In this document: in pieces, positions 1 to 13,226 of the stretch
Layout of the letters: each line of letters begins with the position of its first letter
How positions within the stretch are numbered: position 1 is the stretch's first letter
Translations under genes and position numbers: made by a program
Notes under the pieces: model-generated
Database searches by the model: none
Told to the model about the DNA's origin: nothing
What the model saw: only the letters and a program-made list of their open reading frames with translations
Source of the DNA: Lingula anatina
Taxonomy: Eukaryota; Brachiopoda; Lingulata; Lingulida; Lingulidae
Direction: 5' to 3'
NCBI RefSeq assembly: GCF_001039355.2
Contig: NW_019774069.1
Coordinates: forward strand, 933,746-997,745
Length of the DNA: 64,000 bases

Positions 1-2
1 TC

Positions 3-3000
3 GTCCATGAGTATGTTCCAATGCAAACTAGTGAAAATTTAGGAATACCTACCCTCATGAGCCGTGTTTTAGATGCAGAAGAGTTAGACATCAATTATGG
101 TCAGTCAGAGCCATTGACACGGCGCCTACATAACCTGCTTAAAGAAGGTTACACAGATGGTTTATCTGTTCCAAAGGAACTTGTACAGAATGCTGATGAT
201 GCAGGAGCAACAGAAGTGAAGTTTCTGTTTGACCAGAGAGAAAATGAAGATGCACAAACATGTTTGATAGATGATGGAATGCGAAGATGCCAAGGCCCTG
301 CTCTCTGGGCCTATAATGATGCTACATTTACAGAGGAAGATTTTACACACATTGCTATGCTGGGTGGTGCAACTAAAGAAAAAATGAGTGACAAAGTTGG
401 TAAATTTGGACTTGGGTTCAATGCCGTCTACAATTTAACAGATGTTCCAAGTTTTATTAGCAATGACAGCATAGCTATCTTTGATCCTCACATGAAACAC
501 TTGGGACGAGCAGTAAGGTCAAAACCTGGAATGAAGATCAATCTGAAAAATAGAAAAAAGTTGCAGAAATTAAAGAACCAATTCAAGCCTTTCAATGGTA
601 TATTTGGCTGCAATCTTGACCCCACTGTGGAATCATGCATAGCAAGCTATGATGCAACATTATTTCGATTTCCTCTAAGAACAAAAGAACAGTCCTATGA
701 AAGCGAGATCAGCAAGGTGCATTATGACGAGGAAGAAGTAAAAGAACTTCTTCAGATGTTGGTGAACTATTTGCCAGAGGTGCTACTCTTTACACAGAAT
801 GTGAAGAAAGTATCAATTTATCACCTTCCAAAGAATGGAACACCATCAATGATGCAGCCTATCTATGAAACCACAAGGAACATCACAAAAGTGATACGAG
901 GTTTGCATTTACCACATCTTGAGCCAACACAAATTTTAAGAGCATCAACTCAAGTACTCCAAGCAGTGCCATCAACTCACATGAACAGAGTCACACAAAA
1001 TCCAGCAGTGTCTCTTCTTCTTGAGATGTCTTCTAAAAAGGTTCCAGGTAATGTGGGTATTCTCAAAAGGGAAGAGAGAAAGGATTTCTGGCTTGTTACA
1101 TCATGTTTGGGAGACCTTACACAAGAAGTGTTGAAAATGTGCAAAGATACTGGTCTTGTACCTACAGGTGGAGTGGCAGTACACTTAGAAGAGTGCAATA
1201 TACAAGGCAGCAAAAGCTATGCACCAACATGTCTTGAAGGAACAATTTTTTGTTATCTTCCTCTTCCCATACTCAGTGGGTTTCCATTCCATGTCAATGG
1301 CAGTTTTTCTGTTGAGTCCAACCGCAAACATCTGACTGAGAAAACTTCTGATGACAAGATTTCAAAAGGAGCTGAATGGAATGAAACTTTGTTTAAAGAT
1401 GTCATTTCCAAGGCTTTTCTTTTTTGTCTGGAGGATTTGAAAACTTTGACATCTGGCACATCTTATACCTTTTGTGACTTGTGGCCAGCCTCAGTGACCA
1501 GATATAAACCAGTATGTCAACACTTCGTGAAAAAGCTGTATGCCACTTTATTTTCCAGTAAAGAACAGCAGGCACCTCATTTACTTTCAAATGGAAAAAT
1601 GTGGTCAAATGCCCATAGTGTTGGTCTCCTCCAAGAAGATATCAAAGGATCAGGTATAGCAAAACAAGCCAAAGAGGTGTTGGAAATTTTTCTTCAAAAG
1701 GAGGGAAAGATATATGTTGAAGTTCCCCATAAAACAATGGAAGCCCTGTCATTATATGCTCCTAAAGTTGTTGTGGAAAAGATCATGTATGGCCTCCACA
1801 AGCTTTACAAAGAAGCAGTTTTTCCAAATCTCAACATTATTGCTGAAGATGTCCGAAATGCTTTGATTCTGCATGCACTTGATCATGGTGATAAAGATCT
1901 CAATGAGCTCTTGCATTGCGCATGCATTCCTTCCTTACCACATGGGCAGCTAAAACGACCATGTGATCTCCTGCACCCAAATGGTAGAGCTGCTCCATTA
2001 TACCATGTGGAAGACGGGAAATTCATCCAAGGAACAGAAAGCTCATACCTGCACCCATATCGCCTCCTAGTATTGGAAAAACTTGGCATCTGTAAAGATG
2101 AAATCGACTGTAAGCTGATTTTAGAGAGAGCCAGAAGTGTTGCTGTTCTTCATCGTGCAGGTGACAGTAGAGGAATAGAGAGATCAAAAAGGATATTGCA
2201 GTACTTAGAATGGAGGCTCAGAACCTATAAAACTGATAAATTGAAAAGCAAACTGGGTGAACTACGTGAAATACCATTCTTGCCAGCCAAGGCAAAACCA
2301 GAAGGTTATCCACTTCCCTGGAAAGGCAATCACAACAATCTTGTTGCACCTGTGGAATGCTTTTCAACAGATGTGGAAGACTTAGTATCCTCCACTGCTG
2401 CTGTTATTGATACAAGGGAGCTGAAGATGGAGAAGAGAGTTGCAGTGTTTCTCCAAATAAAATCTGAAAGAGATGTCAAGGTTGAACAGGTATGGCATCA
2501 GCTTGATCAAGCAATAAAAGCTGCTACAGTGTGTAAATACTTGCCAACATATCTGATGAGACACATCTATCAGCATCTTAATGATTTACTGAAGAACAAC
2601 CCTAAACACCAGAAAACATTTACCTCTGAACTGGAAAGAAGAAATGCAGTGTACATTCCACAGATTCATGAATTTATCTCAGGACGTAAGGTCATATTTC
2701 ACTCTGAGGCCAAGTTTGAACCACTTCTTTATGAACTCCCCAGTCCTTGGGAAAGTTTCTATGTCATCATGAGAGCTGCAGGTGTTAGGAAAAACTTTGA
2801 TGTTGCAGATTATATCAAGGTTCTACAGGAGCTGCATAAAGACAATCACACATTCAAAAAAGAGTCCTTGCCATCTTATGTAGTTCAGGTTGTGTTTGCA
2901 TTACAGGAAAAAATTTCCCCTACCAATTCAAACAGATGTGCCACTCACTACAACTCTGAAATCAGTTGAAGTTGAACATGGGCCAATTTATTTACCAGAT

Positions 3001-6000
3001 GATCAAGGAGTTATGTCTGAAGCAAAGCAGCTCTGCTTTGATGATTGCCAGTGGCTTGAAAATGATGACAGCACGCATTATGTACACAAAGACTTGCCTT
3101 ATCATGTTGCTATAGGCCTTGGTGTTCAGACAAAACGAGGTGAAAAGCTGAGGAAATATTCAATGGGAATTGGTTTTGGTCAGAAGGAAAAACTTACTAA
3201 CAGAATAAAGAGAATTTTAGATGGGTACCCTTATGACCAGGATATCTTGAAAGAGCTTTTGCAAAATGCAGATGATGCAAAGGCAACTGAAATTCACTTT
3301 GTTTTTGATCCCAGACAACATCCAGTTGAGCTTATATTTGAAGAATGCTGGGAGCCACTGCAAGGGCCAGCTTTATGTGTTTACAACAACAGCCCATTTA
3401 CAGAAGCAGACATAAAGGGTATTCAGAATCTAGGTGAGGGAAGTAAGAGTGAAGATCCAAACAAAACGGGACAGTATGGTGTAGGTTTCAATGCTGTATA
3501 TCATCTCACAGATGCACCATCTTTCTTAACCAAGGGTGAAGAAATGGGAGAGACACTTTGTGTATTTGATCCACATTGTATCTATGTACCAGGTGCTTCT
3601 GATGCTGAACCTGGAAGGCGTTATGTGGACATTCCTAAGTTAAGAAGGTCTTTCCCAGATGTTTTTGCAGGATATTTGGATGACATGAGGGATATTTTTC
3701 CAATGGAGGAAGCTACCTTGTTCCGATTGCCACTCAGAAATGAATACATGGCCAGACGATCCCAGATAAAACAGAAAGCAGTTACCACTGAAGAAATGCA
3801 GTCTCTCATGAGAAGATTTAAAGATGATTTATTTCTGATGATGTTATTTCTCAATAACATAAAGAAAATAAGCCTCTCAGAAATTGACACCTCCACTGGA
3901 AAGCTGCAAAACACTTACAGTGTAGAAGCACACCTCAGTGCTGAAGATACACAGGCACAGCAGTCTTTTCAACAGAAAATTATGAAAAGTAGACAGATCC
4001 TCGAGGCACGAGAAATGAGAGTGGACCAGTTACATGCTATTGATGTTTCTTACAAACTGTCCTTGCAAAACAGTGAAGGCAGATCTCAAAAGTGGCTAAT
4101 TACTCAGCAGTTTGGCTTCAGCAATTCAGCAGTATCTCCAACTTTACAGAAAGCCCTTGGGAACAGAGAGTTGGGACTTTTGCCACGTGGAGGGACAGCA
4201 TTTTTGCTTCAATCTGACATTCCAAGGCTAGAAATATCAAAGCCCCAGAAAAACATAATTTTTTGTTTCCTGCCATTACCATTGGAAACAGACCTCCCAG
4301 TCCATATAAATGGACACTTTGCTCTGGATCATGAAGCAAGAAGAAATCTTTGGGTGGGGAGCGAAAATATGTGTACTGATGTGAAAAGTGAATGGAACAA
4401 AACATTACTGGAGCAAACAGTTGCCCCTTGTTACACCAATCAGCTTGAGCAAACAAAGTTGATGATTATGGAAAATATTCATGGAAAAACTGAGGCTCAA
4501 ATAGAAAAACTATTGCAATGGTATGCTCAGCTGTTTCCTATTATCAGTCATAAGGAAAGATATATACATTATTTGGCAAAAAGAGTTTACCAACTAACCT
4601 GTGAACTTTCTTTGAGGGTTCTTCCAGTTTTGCGGAGGTCAGATCGACGTCAGAGAGATTGTGAAATAACCTGGTTTCAACCTACAGGAAGTGGAAAAGA
4701 TGAGGTATTTTTTGATGACTTGGATAGCCAGATTCTAGAACCAAAGCCATTGTTCACAGATATACCAAGTGTATATAAGCCATCCCCCAGTTGTACTGTC
4801 AGAAGAATTCTACTTGACAGCAATTTCAATCTAGTGCATTGCCCAATGTCAATATTTAGACGTTACGGGGATGCAGGCATCCAGGTGAAAACTGTGAGTC
4901 CAGAGTCTGTACTTCAGTTCTTTCAAACCTTCCAGAAACCTGAGGAGTTGTGCTTCATTTCAGAACAATACTTTCCAGTGGATATCACAAACACCATCTT
5001 TGGAACACCAGAAAACCTCCAAACTGTGTTGGAGTTTTGCACGAAGTCCAGTAATTTTCTGCAGATGCTTGAGGACTGTCCATTGCTTTTGACACAAGAC
5101 AAGAAACTGAAAGTGTTTAGTTCAAGATCACCTGTGTTTTGTTCAAAATTCTCCTATTTGCTACCCATGCATGCTGCTTTCTTTTGCCATACCTTATTGG
5201 TAAATACAATTTTTTGTACATTTACTGAGAAGAGTCAAATTTTCAAAAGATTTATGATTTCTGATCTAGCGGCCAGCCTGCCCTCTGTGTTACCGCAGGA
5301 GCTACATAGAGGAGGGATAATTCACTGGAATCCAGAGGCTCCATCAAAACAGTGGATCCAGTCACTGTGGAAATATCTTCACTCAGAAGTTGATCCTGAG
5401 GTCAGTAATGAAACTGATGCAGTTTCTAAATGCCAGAAAATAAGAGATTTATTGAAACCACTTTCAGATTGGTGTCTCTTGCCAGTAATCATACAGCCAG
5501 CAGGTCTGTGCCTGCTTCAGATGTCACGAGCACAAGAGGCTGTAGATAGTCGAGTTTACTTCTCAGGCTTTGAAAAAATTTTAGATGTCTTACAAAAGTT
5601 GGACGTTCCACAGCTAGCGTATGCTTTACTACAAGGACATTCTAAACCAATTTGTCCCACTGCACGCGCAACAGTAAGCAACATTAATTCCCCCATATCG
5701 GTAGTCGCTGCATTGGAAGGAGTAGCAAAAAGGCAAAAACTAGTTGGCAAAGCAAATGTCGTGGAATGTCAGGTCATACTGGGATATTTTCGTCAGTGCC
5801 TTGATGTCCTGAAAAAGACCCCTGAACTGAAGTCAAAAGTGTGCAGTTTTCCTTTCTTCTATTCTGTGACAAAAGAGCTTATAAGCATTGAAAGGAAGAC
5901 TGCTTACATTATACCTACATCTATCCCTGCACATGGTATGCAAGTATGGGACAGAGGTGGTGAAAGTGTGGCCTTTTTGAGACCTAGTGAGATGTTAGAA

Positions 6001-9000
6001 CCACTTTACAAATGGTTGGGTTGTCAAGTTCTCTCTGAATGTGATGCATACTGTATGTACATATTTCCAAAGTTTGCAGATTTCTCAGAGGCAGAAAGAG
6101 TGCATCATTTGGAATTTATTATAGGCCGTTACTTACATCCTTTGAGAAAGAAGGAAGATGATAGGAAGAGGATGATAAAGGCACTTTCTTGTTTGAAGTT
6201 TCTGCCTAATAGTAGAATTCCAGGTACCCTGGCAACTGCAAGTTCATTTTATGATCCTTGCAATGAAGTATTTAAAGCCATGCTTACTGAGAAAGAGTTT
6301 CCTCCAGACCCTTACAACTCTACAGAATTTTTACCATTGCTTCGTGAAATAGGTTTACAGCAACATGTCACAGCAGAGAAGGTCATTGAATTTGCCAAAT
6401 CAATTGAAAAGGGGTCAAGGCTAGCACACCAAGAACAATACAGAACCTTTGCAGAACAAGCCAGAGTATTAGTAGAGCATTTACTTTCACGTAAAGATGT
6501 TTTAAGTGAATATTCATTATTGCATGAAATCAGGGATGTGCCCTTCCTGCCCCAACATGTTGCCTCAGAGAACCTTCAGAGACTGTGTCCTCAAGGCAGT
6601 AAGGTGAAAGGGTCAGTTCCACCTTTTATCTGCTTCAGTGGATCAATCCCGTACAAGCAAGAATATGAATTACTGTCATGGACAAATGCCCATTTCATTG
6701 AACAGTGGGCAAATCCAATGTCTTACAGGTACCACCTTCAAGTTAGAGGTGACAAACAGTCTTACTACAGAAAAGTGTGTGAAGCCCTTGGAGTGAAGGA
6801 AAAACCATCTACAGAACAGGTTGTGGGTCATTGTTGCAGTGTCTGCCACTCATTGCAAGAGCAAGTCGAAAATCTAAGAGATAAAGAATATGAACTGCTA
6901 TGCAAGATTATGGGGCAAATGTATCAGTGGTTGGAAAAAGACTGGAAGCAACTAAATGAGAAAAAAAGTCCAAAGTGGACTAAACAGTTGCAAAACTTGA
7001 CATGCATTTTAGTAGAGGATGGAAGAAGACTTGTGTATCCTAATCAAGTTGCTATTTTTTGCTTGCCAGAAGATGAATTAAAACCTTATCTTTATGCTGT
7101 GCCACCACTATATGCAATGTACAAGGATCTTTTCAAGCTGATAGGGAGCACGGATAGACCCTCATGTTACCAGTATGCCAATGTCTTGGAAATGATTCAC
7201 AGAGATACTGAAGGAGAAAAATTGGAGCCAAATGAAAAGAAGAATGCATTGAAAGCAATGGGCTTTTTGTTTAAAAAGCTTCGCAAACCAGAACAGTTAA
7301 ACCAGTTGTACTTGCTTACTTCCAATGGGGATCTGCAGCTCTCCAAGGATATTATCTATTACAATAAAATGTCTCATTTTGAGCGGCTTCAAAAAGTTCA
7401 GTTTGATGAACCAGTACTTGTTTCTCTGACAGAATGTGAATTTGAGGACCCACCCCCACCATATAGCCATGTTGCTGAATATTTGCCACAGAATTTGCGT
7501 CTAAGAAATTTGACTGATGTTGTCAAAGAGAAACTGATGTTTGAACCAGAATTTGAAGACTTTGGTGAACATCCTGTACAATTGAAAATGAGATCTCCCA
7601 GTTTTTGTCAGGCAGTGATACGCCTACTTCGTCATGCTGGTAAAGAGGAGAACTTCCAAGTGAATGAAGAAGACATTATTGTATTAAAAGAAAACATTAA
7701 AAACATCAAATTTCACTTGGTACCAGAATTGACCACTGTGTTGGAATACAAAGGGGATGTTTTAGAAGGAAGTGAGAAAACGCAGTTTTGTTTCTATAGG
7801 ATGGCACATTGTGGACAACAGTCTTATTGTTTTTATTTGAAAAGAGGTGTCCAAATCAGTAAAAATTCACATAAAATTGCTGGAGTGTTGAACACTCTGT
7901 CAAAGCACAGACTGTCATCAGTATTTCATCAGTTATGCTGCATCCTATATGAAAATGTTGCTATCAATGGAATATCAAAATGTTTGGATGAACTAGACAT
8001 TCTTCCAGATGAGTCAAACATGGAGAGTGTTCTACCCACTCCAGGTACATACCTTCATATAGATGATCAATATCTTCTGTCTGAGGATTTTGACCACTTT
8101 GAGCGTGGCGAGTATGTAGGATATGAAGTGGAAGATCCATTATTGAAGAATCTTGAGGGTCTTCCAACATACATATATGCCATTGTGCTAGAAGAGATCA
8201 TCAAAGATGCCAATTCTCAAACCTCAAATGTGCAAAGGAAATACAAAATATCAATTGGATCTGAAGAGAATGACATCCTAGTTGTCTCTGCAAATGACCT
8301 TTACAAGTTTAAGCGCCCACCTAAAAAAGTCTCAAAAGACATTCTTCCTTATGAGAAGTCTCCATACGAGGTCAACTCGGCTCCAGAACTTCTTGAAGAC
8401 ATTTTGCAAGATATAACAAGAACTTTAGAGAAGGCTTGGAAGCTTGATGAAAATGAGAGGAAAAAAATTATCAAGAGATTGATCAGAAAGTATCATCCAG
8501 ACAAAAATCTTGGTCAGGAAGATACTTACAATAAAGCTTGTCAATTCATTCAGAGTGAAGTAGCTAGACTTGACAGAGGTCCACAACAAACATTTGCAGC
8601 ATCTAGACCACATTCAGCTTACACGGATATATTTAGCCAATTTTACACCAACATGGGTCGCCGCGCCAGACATGAAAGAGATTGTTATCACCGATTCTAT
8701 TCAGGTGGGAGCTCTAGAAGTTATGGGTCATATAGTGGAGGTTCATATACCCGGAAGAATCCCCAACCAACAGAAGCTTTCAGGTGGTTCTGCCAGTCCC
8801 AGTGGGATTTCAAGGCTGTCACCAATGATACCAGTGTACCAACCCAAAGCTATGAATGGGCATGCTTCAAGTGCCATCAGGTAAGCTAAAGAAGTAAAAT
8901 AAAATGAAATTGTAAATAAAACCTAATTACAGTATTTAGCTCTTTTTCTTCTTAATATGACAATATTTTACATCTTTAATCTTCACATCTCATAATTTCA

Positions 9001-9744
9001 TTTTCAATTTTGTGTGTTTTTCTTTTCATTTTTGCTAAAGAGGCTGACAGTAGAGCATCATTAGCACCCTTCTATTAGACTGTGTTCCCATGCCTATATA
9101 GATCCAACAGGACTGGTCTAACTCCACGGGGATTCACACTAAATTCTTATCAACTTAAGTGGCTTAAATGTCTGTCACACCTATCGAATCGGCTAGGGGA
9201 TAATTAACTTCGTGCACGCTCGGCCTCCAGTAGTTTATTACCCCCTAACAGCTTTAGTAGGCGTGACAGACATTTAAGCTGCTTAAGTTGATAGCAATTT
9301 AGTGAGAATCCCCTAGGAGATGGATCAATTCAAAGTTAGTACGATATCTCAGGGAATGGTCCCTTAAACCCATCCTTAAGCAATGACATATTACCATTAT
9401 TTCATTTTTTATATAAATTTCAGTCTGCAGAAAAAGCACTGAAAGCTGCACAGTTTGCGATAGATGCCAATCTGAAGGACAACAGCCATGACCTGCCTTC
9501 AATGGCTGCCAGTCTAGACCTTTCAGGCAATGGTTATGAAATTGCAATGCTTTCAAGTCAACTTCAGACTCTGCTCAGACATTCCGTAAGCATGCGATAT
9601 CCAGACAGATGCTACTCAGGTATTCCACATGATGAATACAAAAATGACACAGCAACAAAGGCAAAAAGCATCACTGAGGAACTGCTGTCTCTGGTCAAAG
9701 CATTGTTAAAAGACAAAGGTGTGCCAGTAGACAGAGATTTTTAA
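3..9744 (+). CDS. SACS: Sacsin (5'-truncated by window start)
   Basis: Sacsin is a giant co-chaperone of HSP70 linked to mitochondria and intermediate filaments. The reading frame is open to the window edge, so the gene starts upstream; the UBL and first repeat expected in the family are not here. Exon 3-8880 carries two sacsin repeat regions with Hsp90-like ATPase motifs. The first has ELVQNADDAG (near 180) and GKFGLGFNAVYNLTD (near 400); the second has ELLQNADDA (near 3250) and GQYGVGFNAVYHLTD (near 3470). A J domain with the HPD motif in KYHPDKN lies near 8490. The long exon ends at a GTAAGC donor after CFKCHQ (8880); the last exon, 9424-9744, continues in frame (SAEKALKAAQ) as the HEPN domain and ends at TAA. 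The frame must shift once between 2884 and 2966; otherwise about 3,070 codons are intact. The gene faces 53BP1 tail to tail. Identification is certain at family level. Confidence 0.95.
2884..2966 (+). other. SACS: Apparent frameshift in sacsin exon
   Basis: The upstream frame ends at a TGA at 2967-2969, and the downstream frame has a TAG at 2881-2883, so reading must change frame in this interval. The run of six A at 2908-2913 followed by TTTCCCC is the likely place: five A would join the two frames smoothly. A GT...AG interval at 2889-2906 is only 18 nt, a multiple of three, so splicing it does not solve the shift. A homopolymer assembly error is more likely than a broken gene, because about 2,000 further codons, the J domain and the HEPN exon are intact. 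Confidence 0.75.
8881..9423 (+). other. Last sacsin intron, carrying a hairpin MITE
   Basis: GT-AG intron between the J-domain exon and the HEPN exon of sacsin. Over half of it is a fold-back element (see 9077-9366). Nothing else is recognised. Confidence 0.85.
9077..9366. mobile_element. Fold-back MITE, family A, copy 1
   Basis: The arms 9128-9180 and 9261-9314 are close inverted repeats: the left arm reads GGGGATTCACACTAAATT then CTTAAATGTCTGTCAC, and the right arm is its near-perfect reverse complement. The right edge ends in GGGAATGGTCCCTTA. A related element sits at 32272-32527. No coding capacity; it behaves like a non-autonomous DNA transposon. The outer ends are degenerate, so the edges are approximate. 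Confidence 0.7.
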
Positions 9745-11282
9745 AGTGTTTTCATAGCTCTCCAGGATATATTTGATTTCTAGAACACTGTAAAATAACA
9801 AGATTGTGTTAACCTGGGTATGATATTTGTAATATATTTGATACAAATTCATTGTAAATAAGTTTTTGTGATCTATGATTTTACATTGCATTAAGGCCTT
9901 GTATATATATATATATATATTTGTATTGGTACATGTAGTTCATGCAATTTACAGCATTTAAAATAGATTTTGATGTTCTTTCACATTTCTATGCGAATTT
10001 CGTATATTTTTTTCTATACCAACACAGCATATGATGTAAAATAGAGTGAACATGGTTGTACAGTATCATCTTTTTAAGGCACAGGGAAGGATTATACAAA
10101 ATACTCCATGGTGCAGATTTTGATCGTGATTTTGGAGCTTTATTTCTGTGTGTGTCAACTTTTTTCTTATTACTCATTTAAACACTCTTTTCAAGTGTGT
10201 GTGTGTGTGTGTGTACTCTGGTCAGGTCCATTACCACTTTTGTTTGACAGTGCATGTTTTAAATTATTGAATATAAAGAATGCACATTATTGTAGAGAGT
10301 GAAGTATTACATAAATTAGTCTCTGCATTATTGTAAATTCAATACTTCTGATGTGGCTAATATCATGAGAACATGGGTTGTTCCCATTATTTTATGTTAT
10401 CAGCAATGTTCAAGAGTAACATGCTGTATGGAAAGAGGCTTGTAATATTAGACTTTAAAGGATTGCAACTTTGTAGTTGTCAGTAGCTTTAACTTGTTTG
10501 TGTTAGAAACATGCCCTTAGGGTTCAGAAATCTAAAGGAAAAGTCTTAGAAGCATCATATTTGGCCTTATTTGGGCAGTATTTCCCAAACTGATCCTAGA
10601 AGAATATTTTTTTAATGATATATGATAAGTAATTAAAATATTATAATGGTATTCTCTAAGTAGACTATGGAATACATGAACTCTAGGTCCAAATAACAAT
10701 GTACTCACCTTATGCAACTATGGAACAGATAACTTTCATTAGCCGCATTTTCTGTTTTGACAAGAAAATCTATTATTACCTATCAGTAGGGTTCAAGTAA
10801 GGATTAAAAAGGGCCCATTTCTTAAATTTTATTTATTTATTTATTTGGTGATTTTTAAAAAATGCATCAGGGATTGGAATTATATTGTTCCTAAAGTGAA
10901 GAAACTTGCACCAATGTTACCAATTTAGGGATATGTTACTTAATATTTAGAAATGATACATAGATTGTAGTTAAAAGAATAAGCATTTTAAAACCCCTGC
11001 GTGCAATAGAATAGCTTGAAAAATTAAAATAAGGATTATCAAGATAAATAAAATAATCCCCTAAAGTACTGCTGCACTCTGAAAAAGGGGTCATTATAAG
11101 CAATGTGTAATTCTTCACAAGTACAGTGCTTTGAGCACACTAAACACTTCATTAATACAGCTATTTTCATTCATCTAGGGCATCAACATGGGACATTTGA
11201 GGACAAATCTGTGTTGCCTTTAAATGATAAATATAAATATAACCCTAGTGATTTTAATGCATCTGTTATCATATGCCAGCTG

Positions 11283-11487
11283 TTATGAGGAGAAAACTTA
11301 AAGAAGGGAAACATGCGCTTTATGGTATTTACATGAAGCACGTACAAAGATAATTTTTTTAAATATGAAATCTAGCCAGCTGCAGATGCATTTATGAGGA
11401 GAAAACTAAAAAGAAGTGAAACATGCGCTTTATGGTAATTACATGAAGTGCATACAAAGATAACTTTTTAAAATATGAAATCCAGCC
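11283..11487. repeat. Imperfect two-copy tandem duplication, period about 108 bp
   Basis: TTATGAGGAGAAAAC begins at about 11283 and again at about 11391. Both copies continue through ACATGCGCTTTATGGTA and AAATATGAAATC with scattered differences. Non-coding. Confidence 0.85.
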
Positions 11488-12404
11488 TGACTGGTTTTGG
11501 TTTGATGTGAAAATGATTCTTTATATTTATATTTAATTATCCATCACAAACTTTAATAATATGCTTAACTTCAAAAAAATTATTTAGTATTTTGTTAGAT
11601 GTGGCAAGTGACTGGCATGTAATTGAAGCTAGTTTTCTCTCAAAATAATATGAGAGATGGCATATTTTAATGGGTCATAACCTCTCCAAATTGTTTAACA
11701 TGAACAATGTATTAATGGAGTTACACTGTAGTATCTTTTTGGTGGGCATATATTTGAAAAAAGTAAATCATTCAATAGATAAATTATGATTTTTTCTTTA
11801 AGAACACATGCTTGTAAGATTAGTGAATATTTGGCTGCCCATGCATATCATAAAAAGAAAATGACGTGTTTGGACTGTTCACAAATTTTATGTACACCAA
11901 AAGGTACTCTGTAAGGTATTTACCTGCTAAAATGAATTTTCTTCAGGAAAAAGGCAATTTTTCTCCTACTTGGAAATCATTGATTGCTCAACCCATCCTT
12001 GTACTTGGATTAGTATATTTCATTTTTAATTTAATAATTTAGTTCATAATGACTTCCTGGACATTTAAGAAGGAATCGTCCACATTTTATTTGAAGGATT
12101 TTATCTTTTTAAGGTCAGAATTGGGAAAGACTAGTAGCTTTGAAGGATACGTAAACAAGGAAAATATGACTTTTGGAAATGTTTTAATACATACAGTGTA
12201 CCTTTAAAATACCATTAACATATTTTTTGAGGTACATAAAATTTACTTATTATGTGCAGTAAAGGTAAAATCCAACATATTTCAGTTAAAAACGTTGGTA
12301 TGATTTTATGGCATCAATAAAATTCTGATGAAGTTCCATTTTAATTTGATTATAAATATATTCTCATACAATGGGAAACAAACATTTGCATTAAAATACT
12401 TAAA

Positions 12405-12610
12405 CCACGACTAGCGCGTAGAACAAAAGACTTGGCCGTGCTGTATTCAACATACAAGCACGTCATGTACGAGTGCGTTCCACGGTCTGTTGCACTACTA
12501 GTGTAGTAGCCAATCAGAGGCCGTGCTTTAAGCCAGATACAACACTCGTCACCGAGCTGTATGTGAAAATTACTTGTGTATTGGCGAGCCGCAGGCAACA
12601 CGTATTGTAT
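12405..12610. repeat. GC-richer block with CCAAT box, probable unclassified repeat
   Basis: A compositional island in AT-rich DNA. It contains TAGCCAATCAGAG near 12507, a CGTGCT...AGCACG inverted pair near 12437-12463 and a CTACTAGTGTAGTAG palindrome near 12496-12510. It could be a MITE-like repeat or a cryptic promoter; no long open frame or downstream gene is seen on either strand. Confidence 0.4.
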
Positions 12611-13112
12611 CTATCACATATATACACCGAAAAACTTCTCTACAAATTTATTTAAATAAAGATGATATATGCAATTATTTATTGAATTACAAAGGGCAGC
12701 ATATAGAATGATCTGCCTTTCCAAATATCAATCTAGGTTATCTATACTAATGCTCATAAAAGTTTCAACTTAATAAAAATTGTTAAAAAATGGAACAGAA
12801 TTGAAATTCTGCCTATAATGTGATAAATCTCACAATTCAAAATTTTCTCCGACTTTCAATTGGTTTTCAAAGCATATTTGATAAAACATGATCAAACAAC
12901 ATGACATTATTGAATGTTTAAATTTGAATTACAAATCATTATGTACAAAATAATATAAACATGCATTAAATGAACAGTTGGTCTAAAAAAAGAACTACCT
13001 TTTAATAAAACATTAAAATTCCATGCATTAAGATAACATGACTTCTAATCATAAGATTTCTAATTTGTGTAAAAAAAGTCATGTAAATTTTCACCATAAA
13101 AATACCAAAGAG

Positions 13113-13226
13113 CAATATGCTGTGCATAAAATGATAAAAATTAAATTGTTTCTTCATATTTGTATTTAACAATATGCTGAGCATAAAATGATAATTAAAT
13201 TGTTTCTTCATAATTGTATTTATATT
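13113..13226. repeat. Tandem duplication of the 53BP1 C-terminal codons and 3' UTR start
   Basis: Two adjacent copies of about 58 bp, each with CAATATGCTG(T/A)GCATAAAATGAT followed by AATTGTTTCTTCATA. The right-hand copy (13171-13226) holds the last codons and stop of 53BP1. The left-hand copy, downstream on the minus strand, repeats the same VKYK.YEETI-stop coding sequence but is now 3' UTR. Confidence 0.75.

Larger units (their letters stand above)
9745..13194. other. Intergenic region between sacsin and 53BP1 3' ends
   Basis: AT-rich DNA between two convergent genes, so it should contain both 3' UTRs. It holds a short (TA)n near 9903-9920, a (GT)n near 10194-10214, a tandem duplication at 11283-11487 and a GC-richer block at 12405-12610. 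No open frame here has recognisable protein features; I see no RNA gene. Confidence 0.7.

Noticed and set aside
2889-2906. 18-nt GT...AG interval as an intron explaining the sacsin frameshift
   Set aside because: Too short for a metazoan intron, and a multiple of three, so it does not change frame.
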